NCBI RefSeq assembly: GCF_029433395.1
Contig: NZ_JAQTHW010000002.1
Coordinates: 186,001 to 250,000 of the forward strand
From: Bifidobacterium sp. ESL0763
GTDB taxonomy: Bacteria > Actinomycetota > Actinomycetes > Actinomycetales > Bifidobacteriaceae
DNA: 64,000 nt
Direction of reading: 5' to 3'
Positions 34,853 through 43,945 of this stretch are shown piece after piece. A program made the translations under genes and the position numbers. Under the pieces are notes generated by a model, which saw only the letters and a program-made list of their open reading frames with translations, searched no databases and was not told where the DNA came from. The stretch's first letter is position 1; each line of letters starts with the position of its first letter.

Positions 34853-37420
34853 ATGACAGACGAGCAACGCACGAACCAGGCGGCCTCCGACCATGGGCTC
34901 GACGGCAGGGCGGCCGCCGGGGCACCCCGAGCCGCAAGGATCCCCAGCGCACGCACCGCGCACGGCGACACCTTCGTCGACCCGTATGCGTGGATGCGCG
35001 ACAAGGACTCGGCACGGCTGCAGGCCTACGTCGCCGGGCAGAACGACTACTTCCACGCGCGCACCGCCGGCCTGAAGGGCCTCAAGGAGACCCTGTTCGA
35101 GGAACTGCGCTCGCGCGTCAACGAGACGGACATGTCGGTGCCGATCCGCATGGACGGCTTCTGGTACTTCATCCGCATCCGGCGCGGCAGCCAGTACTCG
35201 GTGCAGTGCAGGCTGCCGATCGCCGGGCCCGACGACTGGGACCCGCCCACGATCGATGTCGAGGGCGAACCAGGGTCGATGCCGGGCGAGCAGGTCGTCT
35301 TCGACCCGAACCTCGAGGCGAAGGGGCGCCAATTCTTCACGCTGGGCGGGCTCGACCTGAGCCGTGACGGGCGCTGGATGCTCTACGGCGTCGACGTCAC
35401 CGGCAACGAGCGCTACGACTTCCGCATCCGCGACCTGAACGACGGCACCGAATTGCCCGAGGTCTTCGAGGGCATCGCCGGCGCCTGCTTCACTCCCGAC
35501 GCGCGCTGGGTCTTCTACACCCTGCTGGACGAGGCGTGGAGACCGTACGCGGTGATGCGCCATCGCGTCGGCACGCCGGTGGCCGAGGACGTCGAGGTCT
35601 TCCGCGAGCCGGACGAGCGCTTCTTCGTGCGCGTGGGCATGAGCTTCGACGAGCGGCACATCGTCATCGGCAGCTTCTCCAAGACCACCAGCGAGGTGCT
35701 GATGCTGCCGGCCGCGACGCCGGACGGCGAGTTCCGCGCGTTCATCCCGCGCCGGGAGGGCGTGGAATACGACGTGAGCTTCGCCCGCTTCGAAGGCGCC
35801 AGGCCCGATGGAGGCGACATCGCCGTGGCGCTGGTTTACCACAACGAGCGCAACCCCAATTTCGAGATCGACGTGATCGACCTGGCCTCGCACGAGCCGC
35901 CCTACCGGCTGGGGGAGGGCACGGTGGTGGCCGCCGGGTCGCCCTACGGCTGCGAGCACGGCGACGAGGTCGAGGCCGGGGCCGGTGCGAAACCAGTGGG
36001 CACACCCTGGCTCTCCGACAGCAATCCCGAGGTGCTGCGGGGCGAGCGCGGACTGGGCATCGAGGGCATCGCGATGCACCGGCATTTTGTGGCCCTGAGC
36101 TACCGGGCCGACGGCCTGCCGCATGTGGTGGTGATGACCAAGGAGCAGGCCACCCAGGACTATCTGGCCGGCAGGCCGTGGTCGTTCCGCCCGCTGCTGC
36201 CAGGCCGTGGCATGGTCGGGCCGGACGGGCAGGACGCACTCGGCGACGGCCATCTCTACTCCATCAACGTCGGCGGCAACCCCTCCTACCGGGCTCCCCG
36301 CATGCGTTACATCTTCTCCAGCTACACCACTCCGGCCCAGCTGCACGAGCTGGACCCCGCCACGGGCCGCGACACCCTGCTCAAGCGGGTCAGGGTGCTG
36401 GGCGACTTCGACGCCGCCGACTACCAAGAGCGCCGCGTCTGGGTGAGGGTGCGCGACGGCGAGATGGTACCTGCCTCGCTGGTGTGGAGGCCGGACCGCT
36501 GCGAACGGATGAGGGACTTCGACGCCCCGACCGGCGCCGGGGATGGCGCCGCACGGGCGCTTTCGCTGGGACTTGACGGCCGTTGGCGCTCCGGCGGCGT
36601 TCGGCTGGAAGGCGATGGCGGTCAGACGGTCGCGGGCGCGCCGATGTTCATCACCGGCTATGGCGCCTACGAGGTCAGCTCCGACCCCGGTTTCTCGGTC
36701 GGCCGGCTGAGCATGCTCGACCGTGGTGTGCTCTATGTGGTCGCCCACGTGCGTGGCGGCGGCGAGATGGGCCGCGCCTGGTACGAGCAGGGCCGCAGGC
36801 TCAACAAGCGGCGCACCTTCGAGGACTTCGTCGACGTCACCCGGGCCCTCGAGCGCGCGGGCCTGGCCGACCCTGGGCGCACGGTCGCCAACGGCGGTTC
36901 GGCGGGTGGCCTGCTGATGGGCGCGGTGGCCAACATGGCCCCCGAATGCTACGCGGGCATCGAGGCGGACGTGCCTTTCGTCGACGCGCTCACCACGATC
37001 CTCGACCCCTCGCTGCCCCTGACGGTCACCGAATGGGACGAGTGGGGCGATCCGCTGCACAGCAAGACCGTCTATGACTACATGAAGTCATATTCACCCT
37101 ACGAGAACGCGCCGTTCGGCCACTGGCAGGGCGACGGCGATGACCATGATGACGGCATGGACGGTGCCGTCGATGGCGACAAATCCGTCAAGGCCTCCGG
37201 CTTCCCGCGCATCTTCGCCACCACGTCGATGAACGACACCCGGGTGCTCTACGTCGAACCGCTCAAATGGATCGCGCGCCTGCAGTCGCAGGGTGTGGAC
37301 GCCATCGCGCGCATCGAGGTCGAGGCCGGCCACGGCGGCGCCTCGGGCCGCTACCACCAGTGGCGCGAGGTGAGCGAGGAGAACGCCTGGTGCCTGTCGG
37401 CGATGGGCATCGAGAAGTGA
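34853..37420 (+). CDS. Prolyl oligopeptidase-family serine peptidase (S9A, oligopeptidase B-like)
   Basis: The 855-residue enzyme has the N-terminal DPYAWMRDKDSARLQAYVAGQN block of S9A peptidases, a seven-bladed propeller, and an alpha/beta-hydrolase domain. The catalytic serine is in NGGSAGGLLMGA, the aspartate in STMNDTRVLYVEP-like SMNDTRVLY, and the histidine in EAGHGGASGRYHQW. It is cytosolic, without a signal peptide, and should cleave short peptides after basic residues. The hydrolase domain carries an Asp-rich insert (GDGDDHDDGMDGAVDGD). TATAGT ends eight nt before the ATG, giving a leaderless transcript. The gene ends only seven bp from the convergent neighbour. Confidence 0.92.
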   Translation: MTDEQRTNQAASDHGLDGRAAAGAPRAARIPSARTAHGDTFVDPYAWMRDKDSARLQAYVAGQNDYFHARTAGLKGLKETLFEELRSRVNETDMSVPIRMDGFWYFIRIRRGSQYSVQCRLPIAGPDDWDPPTIDVEGEPGSMPGEQVVFDPNLEAKGRQFFTLGGLDLSRDGRWMLYGVDVTGNERYDFRIRDLNDGTELPEVFEGIAGACFTPDARWVFYTLLDEAWRPYAVMRHRVGTPVAEDVEVFREPDERFFVRVGMSFDERHIVIGSFSKTTSEVLMLPAATPDGEFRAFIPRREGVEYDVSFARFEGARPDGGDIAVALVYHNERNPNFEIDVIDLASHEPPYRLGEGTVVAAGSPYGCEHGDEVEAGAGAKPVGTPWLSDSNPEVLRGERGLGIEGIAMHRHFVALSYRADGLPHVVVMTKEQATQDYLAGRPWSFRPLLPGRGMVGPDGQDALGDGHLYSINVGGNPSYRAPRMRYIFSSYTTPAQLHELDPATGRDTLLKRVRVLGDFDAADYQERRVWVRVRDGEMVPASLVWRPDRCERMRDFDAPTGAGDGAARALSLGLDGRWRSGGVRLEGDGGQTVAGAPMFITGYGAYEVSSDPGFSVGRLSMLDRGVLYVVAHVRGGGEMGRAWYEQGRRLNKRRTFEDFVDVTRALERAGLADPGRTVANGGSAGGLLMGAVANMAPECYAGIEADVPFVDALTTILDPSLPLTVTEWDEWGDPLHSKTVYDYMKSYSPYENAPFGHWQGDGDDHDDGMDGAVDGDKSVKASGFPRIFATTSMNDTRVLYVEPLKWIARLQSQGVDAIARIEVEAGHGGASGRYHQWREVSEENAWCLSAMGIEK

Positions 37421-37427
37421 GCGGCGC

Positions 37428-38039
37428 CTAGCGCCGGTTGCCGCCCATGACGTCGTTGTCGGTGCCACCTGTTGTGGCTCCTGTCGTCTTGCCGGCGTCG
37501 GTGCCGCCCTTGCCGGTGGTGCCGCCGGGGTCCTTCAGGTGGCTGATCGTGTAATAGCTCAGGACCGCGGTTACCGCACCAACCCAGACCGACCCCTGCA
37601 TCACGCCGCCCACGACGGCCTGCGCCGGTATCATGCCGGTGACGAAGAAGACCACGCATATCGGGATGATCACGAAGATGCCGAGCAGGCCTATCCGCTT
37701 CGGCAGGAAGAGGATGGCGGCGATCAGGCCTTTGATGTGTGGCCGCCGCCTTTGGCCCGGGTCGCTGAAGATCTGGGGGTCGCCCTGTGCTCCGGTGCCG
37801 CCGGACCCGTCCACGTCGCTCGTCGCCGCGCCATCGCCCCTGATCTCGTTGGTGTTGATGTCGAGTTGCTCGCTCTGGGAAGGCGAGACCAGGCTCACGA
37901 TCGCGGGAGTCAGGAAGAACACGACGATCCAGAACACGACGGTGACCCAGAAGGCGACGGTCTGCGCGTGGCCGTGGGGAATGAAGCCGTAGACGTCGAG
38001 GTTGGAGCCCGGGATAATGCCGTCCACGCCGCTTGCCAT
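37428..38039 (-). CDS. Two-segment membrane protein of unknown function
   Basis: The 203-residue product has an N-terminal SNLDVYGFIPHGHAQ stretch, membrane segments at about residues 27-48, 105-135 and possibly 140-160, an acidic loop with NTNEIRGDGAATSD, and a Gly/Thr-rich tail. I do not recognise the family. An AAAGGAGAG site lies 11 nt before the ATG and five nt before an alternative in-frame TTG two codons upstream, so the protein may start with two extra residues. It converges on the S9 peptidase with only seven bp between stop codons. Confidence 0.6.
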   Translation of the reverse strand: MASGVDGIIPGSNLDVYGFIPHGHAQTVAFWVTVVFWIVVFFLTPAIVSLVSPSQSEQLDINTNEIRGDGAATSDVDGSGGTGAQGDPQIFSDPGQRRRPHIKGLIAAILFLPKRIGLLGIFVIIPICVVFFVTGMIPAQAVVGGVMQGSVWVGAVTAVLSYYTISHLKDPGGTTGKGGTDAGKTTGATTGGTDNDVMGGNRR

Positions 38040-38181
38040 ATGCAAGGTCTCTCCTTTCGCTCGCCATTCGTCAAGGAAAGTCTAGTCCGGAGGGCGTCGC
38101 CACGGTGGATGGAGATGCGAATCGTGGGCATCGTCGGGTGATGGCTTCTGTCCCATGATGTCCATTTTTCGGACCATATAG

Positions 38182-38211
38182 TGGACACTTGTCGTCGGGC
38201 GCGTAGTGTCC
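38182..38211 (+). promoter_or_regulatory. leuB promoter overlapped by an inverted repeat
   Basis: TGGACA (38182-38187) and TAGTGT (38204-38209) are 16 nt apart, and the ATG follows seven nt later. GGACACT (38183-38189) and AGTGTCC (38205-38211) form a perfect inverted repeat that covers both promoter boxes, a plausible operator. Confidence 0.6.
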
Positions 38212-38216
38212 GAAGC

Positions 38217-39254
38217 ATGAGCACAACAAAGACATATCACATCGCCGTCATCCCCGGAGACGGCATCGGCAAGGAAATCATCCCGCCTGCCCAGCAGGTC
38301 ATGGAGAAGGCCACGCAGGGTGTGGCCGACTTCGAATACGAGGACTTCGACCTCGGCGCGGAGCGCTATCTGCGCGACGGCGCGATCCTGCCCGACGAGG
38401 AGCTGGAACGCATCAAGAAGACCGATGCGATCCTGCTCGGCGCCATCGGCGACCCCCGCATCCACGCCGGCGTGCTGGAGCGCGGCCTGCTCCTGAAGCT
38501 GCGCTTCGATCTCGACCAGTACGTCAACCTGCGCCCCTCCAAGCTCTACAAAGGCGTCGAGTCGCCGCTGAAGAACCCGGGCGACATCGATTTCGTCGTC
38601 GTGCGCGAAGGCACCGAGGGCATGTACTGCGGCGTCGGCGGCGCCATCCGCAAGGACACCCCGCAGGAGGTGGCCACCGAGGTCTCCACCAACACCGCCT
38701 ACGGCGTCGAGCGCGTGGTGCGTTACGCCTTCGACCTGGCGATGAAGCGCCGCAAGCACGTCACCCTGGTCCACAAGAAGAACGTGCTGACCAACGCCGG
38801 TGACATGTGGCAGCGCATCGTCGACCGCGTGGGCGCCGAATACCCCGAGGTGAGCCACGACTATCTGCACATCGACGCGACCACCATCTTCCTGGTCACC
38901 GAGCCCTCGCGCTTCGACGTGATCCTGACCGACAACCTCTTCGGCGACATCATCACCGACGAGGCGGGCGCCGTGGTCGGCGGCGTCGGCTATTCCGCTT
39001 CCGGCTGCATCAACGCCAGCGACGAATACCCCTCGATGTTCGAGCCCATCCACGGTTCCGCTCCCGACATCGCGGGCAAGGGCATCGCCAACCCGACAGC
39101 CACTATCCTCTCCACCGCGATGCTGCTGCGCCACCTGGGCATGGACGAGCCGGCCGCGCGCATCGAGAAGGTCGTAGAGGACGATATCGCCGAAAACGCG
39201 CAGAAGCGGCGCACCACCGACGAGGTCGGGCGCGACATCCTCGCCCGCCTCTAA
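38217..39254 (+). CDS. leuB: 3-isopropylmalate dehydrogenase
   Basis: The 345-residue NAD-dependent enzyme oxidises and decarboxylates 3-isopropylmalate in leucine synthesis. It shows IPGDGIGKE at the N terminus, the substrate arginines in the LRPSKLYKG region, and the metal-binding aspartates in [13 protein letters not shown], followed by [19 protein letters not shown]. The specificity loop fits leuB better than isocitrate or tartrate dehydrogenases, though the short form used by high-GC Gram-positives is less certain by eye. The ATG chosen is seven nt after TAGTGT; an in-frame upstream start lies inside the promoter. leuA, leuC and leuD are not adjacent. Confidence 0.92.
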   Translation: MSTTKTYHIAVIPGDGIGKEIIPPAQQVMEKATQGVADFEYEDFDLGAERYLRDGAILPDEELERIKKTDAILLGAIGDPRIHAGVLERGLLLKLRFDLDQYVNLRPSKLYKGVESPLKNPGDIDFVVVREGTEGMYCGVGGAIRKDTPQEVATEVSTNTAYGVERVVRYAFDLAMKRRKHVTLVHKKNVLTNAGDMWQRIVDRVGAEYPEVSHDYLHIDATTIFLVTEPSRFDVILTDNLFGDIITDEAGAVVGGVGYSASGCINASDEYPSMFEPIHGSAPDIAGKGIANPTATILSTAMLLRHLGMDEPAARIEKVVEDDIAENAQKRRTTDEVGRDILARL

Positions 39255-39274
39255 CGCTCCTATAATCGGGCCCT

Positions 39275-40417
39275 ATGAGGTGGCGCGGCGAATACAAGGT
39301 CCCCGGCGGCAAGCTGGTGGCGGTCGGCATAGCCGAAGACAGGGCCGGGAAGGTGGCCTCCTGCGCGATCGACGGTGACTTCTTCGTCGACACCACCGAC
39401 GACGCCGACGCGCAGGAGCTGCTCGAAGGGCTCGGTGCCGCCTTGGTGAGCGGTTCGTCGCTGGACGACGTCTTCGCCGCTCACCCGGCCACCCGGCTGG
39501 TGGGCACCGACGCCCATGCATTGCGTGAGGCCTATCGCCGGGCCAAGGCGAAGGCGGATGGCGCGCATGGCGCAACACATGGGGCTTCGGACGCAAAGCG
39601 CGTTTCACTTTCCGCAAACTTTCATGGGTCGAATGCCGGCGATATGCGGTGTTCCGGAGACAGAAAAGACGCCGGTGTCGGAAAACGTAAAATTTTACGT
39701 CAATGGCATGCGCGCTGGAATTCGCTGGGCCCCGAAGTCGTGGTCGACGTCCCGCGAAGCCCCGCCGGGCAGATGCGCACCGACGAGCTCTGGGCGCGCC
39801 AGGTAGCCGACGGATCGAGGCCCGCCACCCTCCGGTTCTGGCACTGGTCGGGCCCGGCCGTGGTCATCGGGCGCTTCCAGTCCGCCGCCGACGAGGTCGA
39901 CCTCGACGAGGCCGGGCGCGAGGGCTTCGCGGTGGTCAGGCGCTCGACGGGAGGCGGCGCGATGTTCGTCGAACCGGCCAACGTCATCACCTTCTCGCTC
40001 TATGTCCCCGCGCCCTTTCTCGCCGACATGAGCGTGACGGACTCCTACGCGTTCCTCGACATGTGGCTTATCGACGCCCTGAGGGATATGGGGCTGGACG
40101 TGGGCCGGTCGGGGATGAACGACATCGCCTCGCCCCGCGGCAAGATCGGCGGCGCGGCGCAGCGCAGGTACCCTTCCTCCGGCGGCGGTCCCGGCGCGGT
40201 GCTGCACCACGTCACCCTCTCCTACGACATCGATGCAAGCAAGATGGCCAGGGTGCTCAGGATCTCGGAGGAGAAGAGGAGCGACAAGGCCGTAAAATCG
40301 GCCGTAAAATCCGTCGACCCGCTCGCACGGCAAACCGGCATGACCCGCGAGACGATTCTCGCCAGCCTAGTCTCCAGTGCGTCAAGACGTTACAATATGA
40401 ATAGAAGACTGAATTAG
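39275..40417 (+). CDS. lplA: Lipoate-protein ligase A with N-terminal accessory domain
   Basis: The 380-residue protein activates lipoate with ATP and attaches it to lysine residues of lipoyl domains. The catalytic BPL/LplA domain is C-terminal (about residues 155-370), with VVRRSTGGGAMFVEP and NDIASPRGKIGGAAQRR. The N-terminal part (about 1-90, KVPGGKLVAVGI) resembles the small accessory domain that in E. coli LplA is C-terminal and in archaea is a separate protein, so the order is swapped. The linker (about 95-145) is less GC-rich and contains a 16-bp palindrome. TATAAT ends eight nt before the ATG: leaderless. Confidence 0.88.
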   Translation: MRWRGEYKVPGGKLVAVGIAEDRAGKVASCAIDGDFFVDTTDDADAQELLEGLGAALVSGSSLDDVFAAHPATRLVGTDAHALREAYRRAKAKADGAHGATHGASDAKRVSLSANFHGSNAGDMRCSGDRKDAGVGKRKILRQWHARWNSLGPEVVVDVPRSPAGQMRTDELWARQVADGSRPATLRFWHWSGPAVVIGRFQSAADEVDLDEAGREGFAVVRRSTGGGAMFVEPANVITFSLYVPAPFLADMSVTDSYAFLDMWLIDALRDMGLDVGRSGMNDIASPRGKIGGAAQRRYPSSGGGPGAVLHHVTLSYDIDASKMARVLRISEEKRSDKAVKSAVKSVDPLARQTGMTRETILASLVSSASRRYNMNRRLN

Positions 40418-40469
40418 CGGATACCAACGTATGCCACGTACTTTCCCATGGACGCCATCTGGAGGTGTG

Positions 40470-41189
40470 ATGATCGTGACGAAACCGAACGAGATTTCGG
40501 AAGAAAAGAACGAGCTGCTGCAGACGGCTCTGTTCAAGCATGTCTCTCCCGGCGACGCGGAAGAGCTGATGCCCCATATGAAGCACGCGCAGTTCGACAA
40601 GAACGGCATTATCTTCCGCGAGGGGTCCACGGACCAGCGCATGTACATCCTCGAGCGCGGCAGGGTCAAGCTCATCCGCGAGGCGAGCGACAACCGCATC
40701 CAGCTGCTGAGCATCCACACCCGTGGCGAGTTCCTCGGCGAGATCCCGGTCTTCGACCCCTCCGGCGGCCCCCGTACCGCCTCGGCCGTCGCCATGCGCA
40801 ACGGCACCCAGGTCGGCTGGATCGAGCACGACACCCTCTTCGCGTGGCTCAACAAGCATCCGCGCGTGGCCGTCGACATGCTGCAGGTGATGGCCAACCG
40901 CATGCGCGCCAACAACGAGCAGATCTCCGACCTGGTCTTCATGGACGTGCCCGCTCGCCTGGCCAAGACGCTGCTCGACCTGGCCACCCGCTTCGGCGAG
41001 CCGGTCGAGGCCGGCGTGAAGGTGCCCCACGACCTCACCCAGGAGGAGATGGCCCAGCTGGTCGGCTCCTCGCGCGAGACGGTCAACAAGGCGCTCATGG
41101 ACTTCGCCAACCGCGGCTGGATCGCCCGCGACGGCCGCGCCATCATCATCTACCAGCCCGGCATGCTCATCAGGCGCTCGCGCCACTGA
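40470..41189 (+). CDS. Crp/Fnr-family transcriptional regulator
   Basis: The 239-residue protein has an N-terminal cyclic-nucleotide-type domain (RMYILERGRVKLIRE, HTRGEFLGEIPVFDPSGGPRTASA) and a C-terminal helix-turn-helix with TQEEMAQLVGSSRETVNKALMDFANRGWI. It is close to the actinobacterial Crp/GlxR group; the cysteines of an Fnr iron-sulfur cluster are absent, so oxygen sensing is unlikely. The ATG follows GGAGGT. An in-frame ATG at 40431 would add 13 residues and cannot be fully excluded. A TACAAT -10-like box at 40391-40396 lies inside the end of lplA. Confidence 0.92.
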   Translation: MIVTKPNEISEEKNELLQTALFKHVSPGDAEELMPHMKHAQFDKNGIIFREGSTDQRMYILERGRVKLIREASDNRIQLLSIHTRGEFLGEIPVFDPSGGPRTASAVAMRNGTQVGWIEHDTLFAWLNKHPRVAVDMLQVMANRMRANNEQISDLVFMDVPARLAKTLLDLATRFGEPVEAGVKVPHDLTQEEMAQLVGSSRETVNKALMDFANRGWIARDGRAIIIYQPGMLIRRSRH

Positions 41190-41211
41190 GCCGGAACACG
41201 TCGGTCATATG

Positions 41212-41241
41212 GGCCCGTCGCATTCACGCGGCGGGCCTTTT
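41212..41241 (+). terminator. Terminator of the Crp-family gene
   Basis: GGCCCGTCGC pairs with GCGGCGGGCC around a 6-nt loop, followed by TTTTCG. Confidence 0.85.
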
Positions 41242-41378
41242 CGTATCCCTTGCACGGTCCGGATACGGGGCGCGCCGGCTTCCAGCGAATACCCAGACTC
41301 TCCGTCGACGCTTTCGCCTCCAAGGCGGGCGCGGCGAGGGGGCGGGGCCGGTAGAGGCGGTCCTTTAGAATGAGACGC

Positions 41379-43682
41379 ATGTCTGAATCGAATAATCTCA
41401 CCGTGCGACGTGTGCTCGCACTGCTGCTGACCTACGTCACGCTGTGCTTCGCCGGTGGTGTCGTCGGTGGATTGTTCTTCGTGCCGGGTGTGATCGGCGC
41501 CAACCACGTGGCCAGGGCCATCGTCCCCTCGCTGAAGATCGAGGGCATCGACTTCGATGTGACGAGCCTGCCGCAGCGTTCCACGCTCTACGCCTCCGAC
41601 GGGACCACCGTCATCGCCTCCTTCTACGCGCAGAACCGCACCGTGGTGCCGCTGCGCAAGATCTCGCAGCCCATGCAGCAGGCCGTGGTGGCCCGCGAGG
41701 ACCGCCGCTTCTTCGAGCACGCCGGCGTCGACGTGCAGGGCGTGCTCAGGGCCTTCATCCAGACCTTCGTCAAGCACGGGGCCACCCAGGGCGGCTCCTC
41801 GCTCACCCAGCAGTACGTCAAGAACGCGCTGATGGTGCAGGCCCGTGAGGACGACGACCCCATCGCCGAATACCACGCCTCCGAGGAGACGATCGCGCGA
41901 AAGGTGCGCGAGATGCTCATCGCCGTGCAGATCGAGAAGCAGTACTCCAAGGCCGAGATCCTGCAGGGCTACCTCAACATCGCCCAGTTCGGCAGCAACA
42001 ACCTCTACGGCGTCGAGACGGCGGCGAAGCGCTACTTCGGCGTCTCCGCGGCCGACCTCAACATCGGCCAGGCCGCCACCATCGCGGCCATCACCAAGAA
42101 CCCGTCGCAGTACGACCCCTCGATTCCCGAAAACCAGCCCGAGGCGCAGAAGCAGCGCAACATCGTGCTCGACCTCATGCTCCAGCAGGGCTTCATCTCG
42201 CAGTCCGACCACGACAAGTTCCACGACCAGCCCATCCAGCAGACGCTGAACCTGCAGGACAACACCACCAACATCGGCTGCCAGTCCGCCGGCGACGCCG
42301 CGTTCTTCTGCGACTACGTCACCAAGCAGATCCTCAATTCCCCCGAGTTCGGCAAGACCACCACGGAGCGCAACCGGCTGCTGACCGAGGGTGGGCTCAA
42401 CATCTACACCACCATGGACGTGCACGCCAACGCCGACGCCATGTCGGCCGCCAGGGACACGATCCCCGTCGACGATCCGAGCCACTTCGAGGTGACCATG
42501 GCCTCCATCAAGCCAGGCACCGGCGAGGTGCTGGGCTTCGGCATCAACCGCATCTACGACGCCACCGACGCCGCCAAGGGCAGCGAGGAGCGCACCGCGG
42601 TCAACTACGCGGTCGACGAGAAGGACGGCGGCGGCACCGGCTGGGGCGTCGGCTCCACCTGGAAGCCGATCAATATGGTCGCCTGGATGGAACAGGGCAA
42701 GCCGATCACCCAGCAGCTGCGCCTGAGCACCTACTACCCGGTCGGCTCGTTCTCGTGCGCCAACTATCCGGGCCAGTCCTTCGGCTGGAACGTGCACAAC
42801 TCCGAGGGCGGCAGCGCCAGCGTCGAGTCGCCGCTGCAGGGCCTCATCCGCTCGCACAACACCACCCAGGCGGGCATGACCCAGCAGATCGGCCTGTGCT
42901 CGGTGGCCGACGCGGCCAAGCAGATGGGCTACCACAACGCCTCGCTGGCCAACTCCGACATCACCACGCCCGCCACCTTGGCCGCGCTCAACGGCCCCAT
43001 GGTCATCGGCTCGGTCAACGCCGACCCGCTCACCATGGCCAACGTCTACGCCACCATCGGCGCCAACGGCGTGGAGTGCACGCCCATCGCGCTCAAGAAG
43101 GTCATCTCCAAGTCGGGCAAGTCCCTGAAGGTGCCCAGCGCCAACTGCCACCAGGCCATCTCGCCCGAGATCGCGCAGACCACCGCCTACGCGCTCAACC
43201 AGGGCGTGGTCCAGCCGGGAGGCGAGGCGTCGATGACCCAGCTCGACGGCGGGCGCAAGACCTTCGCCAAGACGGGCACCAACGAGGACACCTACATGAC
43301 CACGGCCGGCTTCGTGCCCAACCAGGTGGCCACCTTCGTCACCGTCGGCAACGCCGAGCACCAGGAGAGCTTCAACGGCAAGGTCATCAACCACAAGGCC
43401 TACGGCACCTGGTACGGCATGTACATCGCCACCCCGGCGTGGAAGGAGTTCATGAACCGCTACCTCGCCGACGCCGGCATCCCCATCGACAACAACTACG
43501 GCAACGCCGACCCGAAGTACATGAGCGGAGGCTCGTCGTCGACCTACGGCGGCACGTCGGGCAACACCTTCGGCAACAACAACTACACGATGACCAACGG
43601 CAATCGCAACATGAACGTGGCGCCCAACGCCAACGTTACCGGCGGCAACACCTTGGGCCAGACCACCGTGCCCGGGCAATAG
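41379..43682 (+). CDS. Class A penicillin-binding protein (bifunctional transglycosylase/transpeptidase)
   Basis: The 767-residue membrane protein polymerises and cross-links peptidoglycan. One membrane segment (about residues 12-40) precedes a GT51 domain with the catalytic Glu107 in REDRRFFEHAG, then QGGSSLTQQYVKN and RKVREMLIAVQIEKQYSK. The transpeptidase domain has the SxxK motif in GSTWKP, SHN in IRSHNTTQAG and KTG in FAKTGTNEDTYM. The tail is Asn/Gly-rich and probably disordered. TAGAAT ends seven nt before the chosen ATG (leaderless); another ATG nine nt upstream overlaps the -10 box. Confidence 0.95.
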   Translation: MSESNNLTVRRVLALLLTYVTLCFAGGVVGGLFFVPGVIGANHVARAIVPSLKIEGIDFDVTSLPQRSTLYASDGTTVIASFYAQNRTVVPLRKISQPMQQAVVAREDRRFFEHAGVDVQGVLRAFIQTFVKHGATQGGSSLTQQYVKNALMVQAREDDDPIAEYHASEETIARKVREMLIAVQIEKQYSKAEILQGYLNIAQFGSNNLYGVETAAKRYFGVSAADLNIGQAATIAAITKNPSQYDPSIPENQPEAQKQRNIVLDLMLQQGFISQSDHDKFHDQPIQQTLNLQDNTTNIGCQSAGDAAFFCDYVTKQILNSPEFGKTTTERNRLLTEGGLNIYTTMDVHANADAMSAARDTIPVDDPSHFEVTMASIKPGTGEVLGFGINRIYDATDAAKGSEERTAVNYAVDEKDGGGTGWGVGSTWKPINMVAWMEQGKPITQQLRLSTYYPVGSFSCANYPGQSFGWNVHNSEGGSASVESPLQGLIRSHNTTQAGMTQQIGLCSVADAAKQMGYHNASLANSDITTPATLAALNGPMVIGSVNADPLTMANVYATIGANGVECTPIALKKVISKSGKSLKVPSANCHQAISPEIAQTTAYALNQGVVQPGGEASMTQLDGGRKTFAKTGTNEDTYMTTAGFVPNQVATFVTVGNAEHQESFNGKVINHKAYGTWYGMYIATPAWKEFMNRYLADAGIPIDNNYGNADPKYMSGGSSSTYGGTSGNTFGNNNYTMTNGNRNMNVAPNANVTGGNTLGQTTVPGQ

Positions 43683-43698
43683 TCGGGGCACTCGCAAG

Positions 43699-43748
43699 CG
43701 CCGTGCGGCCCTCTTCCTTCTTTGGAGGGGTGGCCGCACGGCGTTTTT
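43699..43748 (+). terminator. Terminator of the PBP gene
   Basis: A 12-bp perfect stem, CGCCGTGCGGCC against GGCCGCACGGCG, is followed by TTTTT. Confidence 0.92.
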
Positions 43749-43910
43749 GTTTTCCGCGCCAGGCCGCGATCCGCCGTCCCGGGTATGGCTGGCCCGGTGG
43801 CACGCGTCCGCAGGTGTGCCGTGAACCGGGCACCGCGTGAGCTTTTGTGCATCGATTTCGTGAAGATGTTCGTAACCCCGGATTTCGGCGTCCGAAACGC
43901 TCAATCGAGT

Positions 43911-43939
43911 TTGTTTCCTGCGCCTATTTGTGCGATACT
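43911..43939 (+). promoter_or_regulatory. Promoter of the DeoR-pstS pair
   Basis: TTGTTT (43911-43916) and GATACT (43934-43939) are exactly 17 nt apart, and the ATG follows six nt after the -10 box, so the mRNA should be leaderless. Confidence 0.7.
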
Positions 43940-43945
43940 GTGCGC

